A DNA stretch of 28,703 nt from a virus. Under the pieces are notes generated by a model. The model was not told the DNA's origin. It was given only the letters and a program-made list of their open reading frames with translations, and made no database searches. The position numbers were made by a program, and so were the translations under genes. The DNA lies in IMG/VR virus record IMGVR_UViG_3300027513_000186, positions 1-28,703 of that record; one strand, given 5' to 3'. How positions within the stretch are numbered: the first letter of the stretch is position 1; each line of letters opens with the position of its first letter. Shown one piece after another: positions 20,875 to 28,618 of this stretch.

Positions 20875-21273
20875 TCAGGTAGTGGTCTTGCCCGCGGCCG
20901 GGGGTGTGGTCGAACGCCCGGCCGGGGCCGAGGAGCTCGAGGTGCCCGACGCCGCCCGCTTCTGGGCTGCGGCCCGTTTGGCGTCGTCCTCGTCCTCGTC
21001 CGCCGGCGCACCCGCTGCGGCGATCGTCTTGCGCAGACGGGTAAGCGAGTCAGGATCCTGACCGGCGGCGGGAACCACCTCAGGTCCAGCGTTCGCCTCG
21101 GCCTCAGCCCGCTCGGCTGCCGTCTTGTCCGCAGCCGTCCGTGCCTCGTTCGCCGCTGCCGCAGTGTCGGCGTTGGCTTTCTCCACCGCCGCAGCCGCCT
21201 CGGCCTCAGCCTTCGCGTCTGCCTTATCGGCCTTCTCGGCCGCAGCCGCTGCGGACTTGTCAGAATCAACCAT
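20875..21273 (-). CDS. Alanine-rich low-complexity phage protein, 132 aa
   Basis: ATG 21273 has a good ribosome site (GGAAAGGGA before the ATG). The frame is open far upstream only as a shadow of the neighbouring genes. The first about 65 residues are an Ala/Glu/Lys/Asp helix (EKADKADAKAEAEAAAAVEK and onward), likely a coiled coil. The middle contains PDSLTRLRKTIAAAGAPADE. The end is Ser/Thr/Pro-rich and basic. Such proteins directly after capsid genes in actinobacteriophages have no known role. Head decoration or connector assembly is possible. Confidence 0.72.
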   Translation of the reverse strand: MVDSDKSAAAAAEKADKADAKAEAEAAAAVEKANADTAAAANEARTAADKTAAERAEAEANAGPEVVPAAGQDPDSLTRLRKTIAAAGAPADEDEDDAKRAAAQKRAASGTSSSSAPAGRSTTPPAAGKTTT

Positions 21274-21325
21274 CGTTGGTCCCTTTCCTTCTGTTGTGTT
21301 TCCCAACCCAGACCGGCGGGGGCGT

Positions 21326-21526
21326 TCAGGTGCGCACCGTGCCGGCCGTGGCGACGTCGTACGCCAGCTGCGCCTGTTCCAACGCCTCTTCCCCGTCGAT
21401 ACCGGCCGCATCGAGTCGTTTGACGGCCGCTGTCGTGTCCTGCCCCAGCGCAATGGCGTTGGCGAGCTCGTTGCGCGCCTGCACCACGTGCTGCGCCTCC
21501 TTGGGTTGCGTCTTGTCCTCAGCCAT
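21326..21526 (-). CDS. Small helical phage protein, 66 aa
   Basis: ATG 21526 is chosen because AAGGAG lies eight bases upstream. An earlier GTG-type start would place the ribosome site inside the gene. The sequence MAEDKTQPKEAQHVVQARNE continues as one amphipathic helix-rich chain (LANAIALGQDTTAAVKRLDA, then EEALEQAQLAYDVATA). It overlaps the end of the glycosyltransferase-like gene by eight bases. It may be an accessory capsid or assembly protein. No family is recognised. Confidence 0.7.
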   Translation of the reverse strand: MAEDKTQPKEAQHVVQARNELANAIALGQDTTAAVKRLDAAGIDGEEALEQAQLAYDVATAGTVRT

Positions 21527-22073
21527 CGATGGACTCCTTCGCAAAGGTTGGCGTGCGGTAGTGGAGGTGGACAGGCCGGACGTCCCAACAGATCGGCACG
21601 TCCTGGCTGAGGTTGGCGTAGTGGTACATCGAAAACTCGAGGTCTCCGAAGTGGTTGGCGAATTTGGTGCGCAGGAACCCGCGTATCGCCTTGCGCGGCA
21701 GGTAGATCATGCCCAGGCCGAACAGGTTGCAGTGCGGGTCCCCTGTGGACACCGGCTCGGTGCCGACAGGTCCGACCATGCCCTTCGGTTCCCCGCCCCA
21801 ATGCCGGTGCGCCCAGATCGGTTCGGGCAACGTCGGGTAGTAGATGCGGTATGGGCCGACCAGGACCCGCGACGGGTCGGCCTGCGCCTGTGCCGCGAAC
21901 GTGACCAGGTCCTCTCGGGACACTGCAATGTCCCACTCGAGCAGCAAAACGTCGTCGTCGATGTCGCCGAGGGTGTTGTAATCGCAGTTGTCGATCACTA
22001 GCCGTTCGATGTCGTCGACCACGTAGTGTCGCCCGTCTGGGACGTGCAGCGGCCACGAGCGGATCAGTCTCAC
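21519..22073 (-). CDS. Glycosyltransferase-like protein (GT-A type), 184 aa
   Basis: GTG 22073 overlaps the methyltransferase stop (GTGA). The sequence has the look of a compact GT-A glycosyltransferase. An N-terminal strand and turn come first (HYVVDDIERLVIDNCDYNTL), then DDDVLLLEWDIAVSREDLVT (40-59), in which Glu46-Trp-Asp48 stands where a DxD metal/nucleotide-sugar motif is expected. A central acceptor-side loop is rich in Trp/His/Tyr (RIYYPTLPEPIWAHRHWGGE, 76-95), followed by CNLFGLGMIYLPRKAIRGFL (115-134) and a C-terminal VRPVHLHYR with His170. It probably transfers a sugar to a virion protein or host glycan. The short length is unusual, and I am not sure of the acceptor. Pairing with a methyltransferase behind the capsid gene suggests virion glycan decoration. 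Confidence 0.62.
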   Translation of the reverse strand: MRLIRSWPLHVPDGRHYVVDDIERLVIDNCDYNTLGDIDDDVLLLEWDIAVSREDLVTFAAQAQADPSRVLVGPYRIYYPTLPEPIWAHRHWGGEPKGMVGPVGTEPVSTGDPHCNLFGLGMIYLPRKAIRGFLRTKFANHFGDLEFSMYHYANLSQDVPICWDVRPVHLHYRTPTFAKESIDG

Positions 22074-22627
22074 GTCACCACCGCCGGCACGTCAATGTCG
22101 TCCAGGACACCGGGTTTATGGGTCCACGGCGACGACTTGCGGGCCAGGCAGAACACACCCGGCGAGTTGGGGTCGGTGTCCTCGCACAGCTGCATTGAAC
22201 CGAACCCGACCGCCACGAGAATGCGCCGCATCAACGGCACGGTGTAGCGCCAGTAGTCGCCCGGGAACGGGTGGTACGGGAACCCGGGGCCCCTGGTGGT
22301 GAGTACCAGCAAACCGCCGGGCCGCACCACCTGCGCGATGGCCTGCATGCACGCCCGCCAATTCTCGGCGTGTTCCATCATCTCGGTGCAGATCACGACG
22401 TCGAAGCCGGCCGGGAACTGCGCAGGCAGGTCCTCGGCCGGCATGACCCGATCCACCCGAGGGCCGGCCGTCGAATCGACGCCAAGATACGACGCCGGGC
22501 GCAGCCGCTCCACGAACGGCCGGACCGACCCGTTGACGTCGTACGCCCCAACCTCCAGGACGTGTCGGCCGGCGATGTCGGCACGGGTGAGCGTAGCGCC
22601 CACCCATGCCATGACACTCGGGTGCAT
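22070..22627 (-). CDS. Class I SAM-dependent methyltransferase, 185 aa
   Basis: ATG 22627 lies nine bases after the capsid stop with AAGG upstream. The Rossmann methyltransferase motifs are all present in order. Motif I is VLEVGAYDVNGSVRPF (23-38), motif II SYLGVDSTAG (46-55), motif IV FDVVICTEMMEHAENW (75-90), and the later strand VVRPGGLLVLTTRGPG (100-115). This is a Methyltransf_11-like enzyme using S-adenosylmethionine. The C-terminal part has FPGDYWRYTVPLMRRILVAV, common in glycan- and small-molecule-modifying members. There is no DNA-recognition domain and no DPPY/PC motif, so it is not a standard DNA methylase. Its coupling to the glycosyltransferase-like gene suggests O-methylation of a sugar, an inference from context. 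Confidence 0.85.
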   Translation of the reverse strand: MHPSVMAWVGATLTRADIAGRHVLEVGAYDVNGSVRPFVERLRPASYLGVDSTAGPRVDRVMPAEDLPAQFPAGFDVVICTEMMEHAENWRACMQAIAQVVRPGGLLVLTTRGPGFPYHPFPGDYWRYTVPLMRRILVAVGFGSMQLCEDTDPNSPGVFCLARKSSPWTHKPGVLDDIDVPAVVT

Positions 22628-22636
22628 CGCAGTGCC

Positions 22637-24061
22637 TTACGGGAACGTCGGAGTAGCGAGACCGACGCCGCCGAGCTTCTGCATGCCGTTGGCGTAACGG
22701 CGCAGCGAGTAGGCGAAGTACCCGTACAGGACCAGCGTCACGGCCATGTCCTTGGCCCGTGGCTGCTCGGCCCGGATGAACGTAGGCGCGGCCGGGTCCT
22801 CCCACAGGTGAACCTCTTCGGCCGCAACCACGTAGATCTCGTCCTGCGTGGTGGTGCCGACCGTGGTGGGCACGTTGGCGTCGACAATGGCCACCAGCCC
22901 GTTGGGCAGGATGCCCCGTGCACCCTTGCCGTACGTCTCGGCCAGGTTGACGCCGCCGGCCTGAGTCGGCACACCCGGCTGCGCCATCGCCGGCCAGGTG
23001 GAGATCATCTGCGCGTTGAGCCAGTGCCAACGCCGCGGGTGCATGACCGCGAACCCTGGTGTGGCGAAGCCGAGATACACCGACTCGGCCGCGGCCTGCG
23101 CCTGCCCAAACTTCGGGTAGATGGCGGCGAAGGTCGCAGTCGGGCAGTCGTTGTACTGCGACACGGCCGACAGACCGGTCACCGCCTGGTTGATCATCGT
23201 GAAGTCGACCCGCGACGCGTACCGGCGGAACAGGTCGTCCATCGTCACGTCCTCGATGCCGGTGCCCCGGTCGATCGCCTGACGAGACAGATCCTGGAAG
23301 CCGGACGCTGTCTGAACGTTCTCCGTCAGGAGAGTGTCATCGAGCGACTGGCCGGTGGCGGTCGCGAACTCGGACGCCTGCAGTGTCACGTCCGATCCGG
23401 TGGTGATCTGCGAAATGTTGACCGTCATACCGTCCGGCGGAAGATCATGCTTGTTGGCGATGTCCGCCAACGGCCGCATGGCCGCCACCTTCGGCGCGTA
23501 CAGCTCGGTCAGGTACTGCGGCACCACCAGGCCCGTGAACGCGCCTGTACCGGCGTCACCGGCCGCACGTGTGAGCTGCCCCGCACGCTCAACCCGCTCC
23601 TCCTGCATGTGCCGCGCCAGCCGCATGCCGGCTTCGATGTCCTTGTTGACGTAGTCGCGCATCACGTCCCGCAGGAACGCGCCACCGCGGGGGGAGCTTT
23701 GCGGGTTGTAGGTCCGCTCCTCGCGGCCGACCCGGGCCACCTGGTCGTACGCCGGCTTGGGCGGCCGGGCGGCCGGGTCCGGGGTGCGGTCCGCCATCGC
23801 CTGGTCGTTGGCGTCTTCCAGCGCCTTCGCGGTGCGCAGGTCGACGAGCTTCTTCTCCGTCTTCTTGCGGTCGGTCTCGGCCTGCGTGTGGCGTTCCATG
23901 CACGCTGCGACGTCGGCCTCTTCGTCGGCCGTGGCTGCGCGTGACTCGGCGCGCACCTTGGCATAGATCTGCTTGACGGTTGCGAGCGCCCGTTCGCGCT
24001 CCTTGATCGCCTGACCCAACTCCACCTCGGCGGACAGGATCAGCTCATCGAATGTGAACAC
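22637..24061 (-). CDS. Major capsid protein, HK97 fold with N-terminal delta domain, 474 aa
   Basis: The start is GTG 24061 (then FTFDELILSAEVELGQAIKE), with AAAGG seven bases before it. The frame is open for another 140 codons upstream but is non-coding there. Residues about 2-90 are a charged coiled coil (RERALATVKQIYAKVRAESR and onward to EKKLVDLRTAKALEDANDQ). This is the delta/scaffolding domain usually removed by the prohead protease. The linker (about 91-120) holds DRTPDPAARPPKPAYDQVAR. From about 125 the HK97 capsid fold follows: GAFLRDVMRDYVNKDIEAGM, then VVPQYLTELYAPKVAAMRPL, YASRVDFTMINQAVTGLSAV and a C-terminal FAYSLRRYANGMQKLGG. The gene order portal, protease, capsid agrees. There is no separate scaffold gene. 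Confidence 0.93.
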   Translation of the reverse strand: MFTFDELILSAEVELGQAIKERERALATVKQIYAKVRAESRAATADEEADVAACMERHTQAETDRKKTEKKLVDLRTAKALEDANDQAMADRTPDPAARPPKPAYDQVARVGREERTYNPQSSPRGGAFLRDVMRDYVNKDIEAGMRLARHMQEERVERAGQLTRAAGDAGTGAFTGLVVPQYLTELYAPKVAAMRPLADIANKHDLPPDGMTVNISQITTGSDVTLQASEFATATGQSLDDTLLTENVQTASGFQDLSRQAIDRGTGIEDVTMDDLFRRYASRVDFTMINQAVTGLSAVSQYNDCPTATFAAIYPKFGQAQAAAESVYLGFATPGFAVMHPRRWHWLNAQMISTWPAMAQPGVPTQAGGVNLAETYGKGARGILPNGLVAIVDANVPTTVGTTTQDEIYVVAAEEVHLWEDPAAPTFIRAEQPRAKDMAVTLVLYGYFAYSLRRYANGMQKLGGVGLATPTFP

Positions 24062-24171
24062 GATGATGCCTTTCGACACAGGGATATGGATCCCATGCGC
24101 CGACTGCCACCGAATCTCCGGCTCGCTGTCGAGCGGTCCGCCCGGGGAATCTGCCCCGGCGGGAGTTGGGT

Positions 24172-25044
24172 TTACTGCTGTGCGTCCACCAATTCGATCC
24201 ACGACCGCCACGAATCTTGCAGCGGCGTCCGATCTGCGGTGGAACTGTCGTCGGTTGCCTTGTGGACGGTCGGCGTCATCTGCGCCAGGTCCGTCCGGTG
24301 GTTCAGCCGATCCAACGCCGCACGTGCGACACCGGCCGGCAGTTGGTCGAGCGCGTCCAGAATCTCCCGGCTGCGCGCTGCAATGGATGTGTACGGGTTC
24401 GCGCCGTAGTTTACTGCGCTCGTGTCGCCGCGGTCGATGTCGTACTCGTTGATCCGGTACTCCATGTAGTCCGGGCTCCACTGCCCAGACGTGATCATGA
24501 ACGCGAACGACTGCTCTGTGGTCACCCCGTCCTCAATGTTCAACACGAGGTCTTTCACGTCGGAGCGGGCGGGGTTGAGCCACGCCCGGTCGCCGCCGCC
24601 GGTCTCGTCGCTCCACAGCTCCAACGTGCCCGCCACATGGGTGCGGGCCATCGCCAGCCCACGATGGTTGACCAGGAACACGACGTCCGGATTGGCGTTA
24701 GTTGTTTTCTCGCCCGCGCCGGCGCTCACGATCTCGGTGTACGGCCCCGCCCAGTCCCACATCTCATAGCCGCGCTCGTACACGGTGTAGTAGCCCTCGA
24801 CCAGATAAAACGGCTTACCGTCCTTCTCGACCTTCTTCGCCCGCAACCGTGGCGGCATCGGCTGATCGCCCCGCTTGAGCCAGGCCGTGTCCACCATCCG
24901 GGCCGCCCCGCCAGGCACCTGCAGCCGCGACTGCATGTCGGCGCTGGACGACGACGCGGCCTCGGCCCGACGTTCGGCCGCGTCACGCATCTGGACGGAC
25001 GGTTCGGTCATGCCCACCCCGGAATCATTCTTCGGGTCTGTCAT
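24172..25044 (-). CDS. HK97-type prohead protease, 290 aa
   Basis: ATG 25044 overlaps the portal stop (ATGA). It cleaves the delta domain of the capsid protein and other head proteins during maturation. The protease fold has VEGYYTVYERGYEMWDWAGP (82-101), the catalytic His in NPDVVFLVNHRGLAMARTHV (His127) and the Ser in GVTTEQSFAFMIT (Ser179), as expected for the U35/S78-type caudoviral prohead proteases. Between them lies AGTLELWSDETGGGDRAWLN. The N-terminal about 65 residues and the C-terminal about 75 (REILDALDQLPAGVARAALD and onward) are helical extensions, probably self-cleaved. A gap of 110 bases separates it from the capsid gene, where a promoter or processing site could lie, but none was recognised. 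Confidence 0.92.
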   Translation of the reverse strand: MTDPKNDSGVGMTEPSVQMRDAAERRAEAASSSSADMQSRLQVPGGAARMVDTAWLKRGDQPMPPRLRAKKVEKDGKPFYLVEGYYTVYERGYEMWDWAGPYTEIVSAGAGEKTTNANPDVVFLVNHRGLAMARTHVAGTLELWSDETGGGDRAWLNPARSDVKDLVLNIEDGVTTEQSFAFMITSGQWSPDYMEYRINEYDIDRGDTSAVNYGANPYTSIAARSREILDALDQLPAGVARAALDRLNHRTDLAQMTPTVHKATDDSSTADRTPLQDSWRSWIELVDAQQ

Positions 25045-26312
25045 CGGTTCGGCTCCTCCCACTGTATGGCCTCGCCCACGGTCGCGACCGCATGCACTGG
25101 TTTCCGGGTGTCCGCCAGCTCGGCCTTGACCGCCGGCGGCTCGGCTGGCGTCGGGTTGGTTCGCGGCGCGCCATACAGCACATCGAACTGCGCAATTTCG
25201 GCTGCCGTGAGCGGCGGCTCGTCATAGAACGCCCGCGCGCCGGTGTTGGTCAACGTCTTGTCCATGAGCCGCTGGTGAATCACCTTGGCCTGCGTCTCCG
25301 GGTCCATCCGCAGCAGCGTGCCGGTGTTGAGCTTCACGAACCTAGGTTTGGGCTGCGTCTTGGACAGGTCGTTTTCCGCGAGCGTGACCGCCGGCTGCAG
25401 GTTCATGATCAGGAACTGCAGGTTGCGTGACAGCGCGGTCTGGTAGAGGAGGCTGCCTGGTGCGTTGATCGCAGCGTCGATGAGGTCGGCGGGGCAGTCG
25501 AAGAATCGGGCAACGTCGGTCAGGCCGAACCGCCGGCCCTCCAACCACTCCATGCCGGCGCTCTGCGCCTGCATGAAGTCGTACTCCCAATCGTTGCCAT
25601 GCACGAACAGGTCACCGTTGGATATCGACGCCTTCCACCGGTCCTTGACGACGCCGGCTTCCTTGTCGTTCAGCGTCTTCTGCGTGTTCTTCAACCGGGC
25701 CTTCGGCACCCCGCCCGCGCCGAACCAGTCCAACGCGAACTGCTGCAGTGACAGATACTCGCCGATCGACCAGGCGGCGTAGGCGAGGGGAGACAGCCCG
25801 ACGTCCAGGCCAGCGATGACGTTGACCCGCTCGTGCCAGACTTTCTCCGGCGCATATTCCTTGTTGTCAATCTTGTAGACGAGCGCGCCGGTGCCGCCCT
25901 TGCGGATCAACTTGCACTTTTCGATGGGCTGCAAGTCGATGCGCGCTGGCAGGTTCAGCGCGTTGCGTTCGGTGATCAACCCGATGCAGTTGCCGGCCCG
26001 GTCCAAGTCCATCTGCCGAGCCTTCATCCAATGCAGGTAGTCCCACTGCGGACCGCCCGGTTCGATCAGGAGCTGCGGCGTCGGCAGCGCCACCCTCACA
26101 TCCACCCCGTCGATCCGCTCCTTGCGGTACACGTCCACAGGGAACGTCGACATGAGATTGGACCGCAGCCGAAGACACGCCCAAACCGCAGAATGCCGCA
26201 TCGCGCTGTCCGATGTGACCGCCACCGACCCTGTCTTAGGCGACTCGCGCCGGGGGATCAGATCCAGCATGGCCGCGCCAGCCGCACGGCGCCTCGGCGC
26301 GAACAGACTCAC
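25041..26312 (-). CDS. HK97-family portal protein, 423 aa
   Basis: GTG 26312 overlaps the small membrane gene's stop (GTGA). The protein forms the dodecameric ring through which DNA enters the head. Typical portal segments are RHSAVWACLRLRSNLMSTFP (39-58), then GPQWDYLHWMKARQMDLDRA, KVWHERVNVIAGLDVGLSPL, LQQFALDWFGAGGVPKARLK and RRFGLTDVARFFDCPADLID. Near the end come LSRNLQFLIMNLQPAVTLAE and FVKLNTGTLLRMDPETQAKV. Length and motif order agree with HK97 portals. The C-terminal tail (about 380-423) is variable. Confidence 0.95.
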   Translation of the reverse strand: MSLFAPRRRAAGAAMLDLIPRRESPKTGSVAVTSDSAMRHSAVWACLRLRSNLMSTFPVDVYRKERIDGVDVRVALPTPQLLIEPGGPQWDYLHWMKARQMDLDRAGNCIGLITERNALNLPARIDLQPIEKCKLIRKGGTGALVYKIDNKEYAPEKVWHERVNVIAGLDVGLSPLAYAAWSIGEYLSLQQFALDWFGAGGVPKARLKNTQKTLNDKEAGVVKDRWKASISNGDLFVHGNDWEYDFMQAQSAGMEWLEGRRFGLTDVARFFDCPADLIDAAINAPGSLLYQTALSRNLQFLIMNLQPAVTLAENDLSKTQPKPRFVKLNTGTLLRMDPETQAKVIHQRLMDKTLTNTGARAFYDEPPLTAAEIAQFDVLYGAPRTNPTPAEPPAVKAELADTRKPVHAVATVGEAIQWEEPNR

Positions 26313-26518
26313 GACTCACGCTCCGCCGGAGCCCGCCGACGCTCCACCAGCTCGGCCAGCCGGACCGCAACGAACACGAACAACCCCGCCGGCACCGCCG
26401 CTGCCAACCCGAGATACGGAAACAGCCCCCCAAACACGCCACACGCGATCGCGAGCACGGCGATCACATCCAGCGCGGTCGTCACCACCTCGCGGTAATC
26501 ATCAGGCAATGCGCTCAC
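26309..26518 (-). CDS. Small two-span membrane protein between terminase and portal, 69 aa
   Basis: The GTG at 26518 (then SALPDDYREVVTTALDVIAV) is preferred because AGGAAGGGAAGGG directly precedes it, an unusually strong ribosome site. GTG 26542 inside the terminase end is possible. Two hydrophobic helices are visible, at about 15-35 (TALDVIAVLAIACGVFGGLF) and about 37-56 (YLGLAAAVPAGLFVFVAVRL). A charged tail LAELVERRRAPAERES follows, and the stop overlaps the portal start. Membrane proteins here are seen in several actinobacteriophages without assigned role. It could act in exclusion, head assembly at the membrane or lysis. Confidence 0.7.
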   Translation of the reverse strand: MSALPDDYREVVTTALDVIAVLAIACGVFGGLFPYLGLAAAVPAGLFVFVAVRLAELVERRRAPAERES

Positions 26519-26535
26519 CCCTTCCCTTCCTCGGG

Positions 26536-28254
26536 TCAGCACTCCGGGGTGTCATCAACTGCATGCAGCCACACCGTGACCTTGGAGCCGTCGTATTGCT
26601 GCTCATCATGCCCGTACAGTGACCGCCCGCACCTCAGGCAGGGACGTCCACCATCAACAGACTGCGTCACGTCATAGTCGTCAACGCCCTTCACCTCCGA
26701 CCCGAGCAGCGCCAATACCACCGCATTGAGGTGGATCAGCTCGTCGCCGCTGCCTCGAGCAACGAACTTGAACGCGCCGCCCGGACCCTGATCCAACGGC
26801 ACCGCCAAACCCAACGACAGGTCCAGCTCAGGCTGTCCGATGTGGAACATGCGCACCCCGTCGTCAGGCGGCTCGTCCTCGGTGCGCTCGCGTTCCCGGT
26901 CGCCGGTCAAGTCCACGAATCGGCCACAGGCCCCGGCCACTTGCCCGGTGTTTGGGGTGAACACGTCCACGCCCGCATTGCGCAACGGCACGATCAGTGA
27001 CGACGCCGGCCGGGACGGATCAATCACGACCGTGCACGGCTTCAGCTCGTCCACCATCTCCAACAGCCGCGGAAGCATCCACGCGACACCGATCGTGCCC
27101 GCATCGACCCGCCCGCCTGGCTCCACAATTTCGCCGTGCCGGTGCCCGTCCGCCCGGTAGCCGCCCGCGGCGACCACCCCCGCGGTGCGGTCCTCGGTGA
27201 TCTCAGCCGACAATGCCAGCCGTGACGCGATCTGCGAGGACGGGTCGTACCGGTCAGCCCACGTCGTCTCCTTGATCACAATCCACCTCGGTGCTCTCTG
27301 TTTCGGCTCCCACCCCAGGTACTCGGCCTGAAAGTCCACCGGGTTGGCCTTGCACATCTCGTCGTGGTCGTCCTGCACGGCCTTGAGCGACACGGTGCGC
27401 CCGAGCCCCGGCATGCACGCGTACCAGGTGGCCGGATCGTCCGGGTCGGCATCGTCGGGGGCGGTGAAGTCGAAGAACGCCACGCCCGAGCGCACCCCCG
27501 CCTCCACCATCGCCCGGCCCGTCGACCGCTTCTGGTGCAGGTACTTCCACGTCCCCGGCGCGGCGCGGCTGATCCCCGGGATCATCGACGTGATCCACAG
27601 CTGCCGCCACGGCCGGGTGAGCATGGCCGGCCGTAGCCCCAGCTCGGTCCGCATATCCATCCGCGACCAGGCCTCATCGATCCAGCCCAGGTCCACGGTG
27701 TCACCGGTACCGCCCGTCTTCCCAGTGGTGGACGCCGGCGACCACATGGATCCGTTGGCCCAGAACATGGCCTCCTTGTTGGTGGTCAGCCGGGTCCGGA
27801 ACTGTGCCTTGGGCTTAAAGAACGACGACTTCTGCAGCCGGTCCACGTGCACGTCCCGCCACTTCTTGCGCGCATCGTCTGCGGTCTGGGCGGTGTACAG
27901 CACCGTCTGCGCCCCCGGCGTGGAGACCTCGTGGCCCAGGTTGTCCCAGATCCACTTGGACAGCTCATCACCGAACCCGGTGCACCGGTGCGTCATCACC
28001 GGCAACGCAAGCTCCGTCTTACCAGTTGCCTGCCGCGGACCAATCACCACGATCTGCGAATAGGCCAGATAGCCCGTCGACGGATCGATCTCAAACGCAA
28101 TGTCCGCGATCATCTGCTGATGCGGCATAAACGGCTTCCCCAGGCGGCGAGCAACCTCAGCGACCCGCGGCCCCAGCGTCGGACGGCCCGGACTCCGCGG
28201 CGTCCCAAACAGGGGTACTGGATTGCCCATCCTCGTCGCCAGCAAAGCCGTCAC
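26536..28254 (-). CDS. terL: Terminase large subunit, 572 aa
   Basis: GTG 28254 has a strong ribosome site (GGGAGGTGG) and lies 98 bases inside the small terminase gene. It is the ATP-driven DNA-packaging motor and headful or cos nuclease. The ATPase shows Walker A GPRQATGKT (72-80) and Walker B TVDLGWIDEAW (186-196, Asp193-Glu194). The nuclease domain (about 340-515) has LALSAEITEDRTAGVV with Glu351 where other terminases often have Asp, then CTVVIDPSRPASSL with Asp412, and GDELIHLNAVVLAL. The C-terminus carries PCLRCGRSLYGHDE (Cys539/542, His549) and ends in Cys572, a zinc-ribbon-like addition not part of the core. The N-terminal PHQQMIADIAFEID resembles the adenine-binding motif of phage terminases. 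Length is normal. Confidence 0.95.
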   Translation of the reverse strand: MTALLATRMGNPVPLFGTPRSPGRPTLGPRVAEVARRLGKPFMPHQQMIADIAFEIDPSTGYLAYSQIVVIGPRQATGKTELALPVMTHRCTGFGDELSKWIWDNLGHEVSTPGAQTVLYTAQTADDARKKWRDVHVDRLQKSSFFKPKAQFRTRLTTNKEAMFWANGSMWSPASTTGKTGGTGDTVDLGWIDEAWSRMDMRTELGLRPAMLTRPWRQLWITSMIPGISRAAPGTWKYLHQKRSTGRAMVEAGVRSGVAFFDFTAPDDADPDDPATWYACMPGLGRTVSLKAVQDDHDEMCKANPVDFQAEYLGWEPKQRAPRWIVIKETTWADRYDPSSQIASRLALSAEITEDRTAGVVAAGGYRADGHRHGEIVEPGGRVDAGTIGVAWMLPRLLEMVDELKPCTVVIDPSRPASSLIVPLRNAGVDVFTPNTGQVAGACGRFVDLTGDRERERTEDEPPDDGVRMFHIGQPELDLSLGLAVPLDQGPGGAFKFVARGSGDELIHLNAVVLALLGSEVKGVDDYDVTQSVDGGRPCLRCGRSLYGHDEQQYDGSKVTVWLHAVDDTPEC

Positions 28255-28618
28255 GCGCCACCTCCCTCAACTGGCCCAGCGTGACACGCAACTCCTGCGC
28301 CAACTTCGCCCGAGCCGTCAACGGCCCCTCCTCCGCATCCACGGCCCGCGCGAGAATCGCGGCGATCTCGGCCAGGGCGTGCCCGCCGGACGGTAGGTCC
28401 CCGATGTCACGCAGATCCCGCCGCACCGCGAGCTCCAGTTTGCCGGCCCGCCGGCGGTGACCCTTGGCGCCAGCGGAATGACCATCGATCCAGCCCCTGC
28501 GCCAGCCCGCCAGCCAACCAACACCGGCGCTCGCCTTGCTCCCCGGACCTGTGTGCTCAGCCAACCACTCAGCCGGCGGCGCCGGCGGCTCAGGCATCGG
28601 CACCTCGGCCTCAGCCAC
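28157..28618 (-). CDS. Terminase small subunit-like protein, 153 aa
   Basis: GTG 28618 starts AEAEVPMPEPPAPPAEWLAE after the initiator. Its ribosome site is weak, and ATG 28597 is the alternative. The N-terminal part is Pro-rich, followed by a basic region (GHRRRAGKLELAVRRDLRDI, about 53-72). A helical domain LAEIAAILARAVDAEEGPLT then RAKLAQELRVTLGQLREVAR follows. Such helix-rich proteins with 'ALARAVD...LTARAKLAQELR...TL' occur directly upstream of the large subunit in actinobacterial phages and bind the packaging site. It overlaps terL by 98 bases. The tail (DGQSSTPVWDAAESG) is acidic. Confidence 0.8.
   Translation of the reverse strand: MAEAEVPMPEPPAPPAEWLAEHTGPGSKASAGVGWLAGWRRGWIDGHSAGAKGHRRRAGKLELAVRRDLRDIGDLPSGGHALAEIAAILARAVDAEEGPLTARAKLAQELRVTLGQLREVARDGFAGDEDGQSSTPVWDAAESGPSDAGAAGR

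Noticed and set aside
20875-22056. A single 393-aa minus-strand gene
   Set aside because: The first 260 residues are the shadow of the glycosyltransferase-like gene and the small 66-aa gene. The real start is the ATG at 21273 with its own ribosome site.
22271-23944. A plus-strand open frame of more than 550 codons opposite the capsid gene
   Set aside because: The minus strand encodes a convincing HK97 capsid protein and methyltransferase. The plus product is low-complexity and has no domain.
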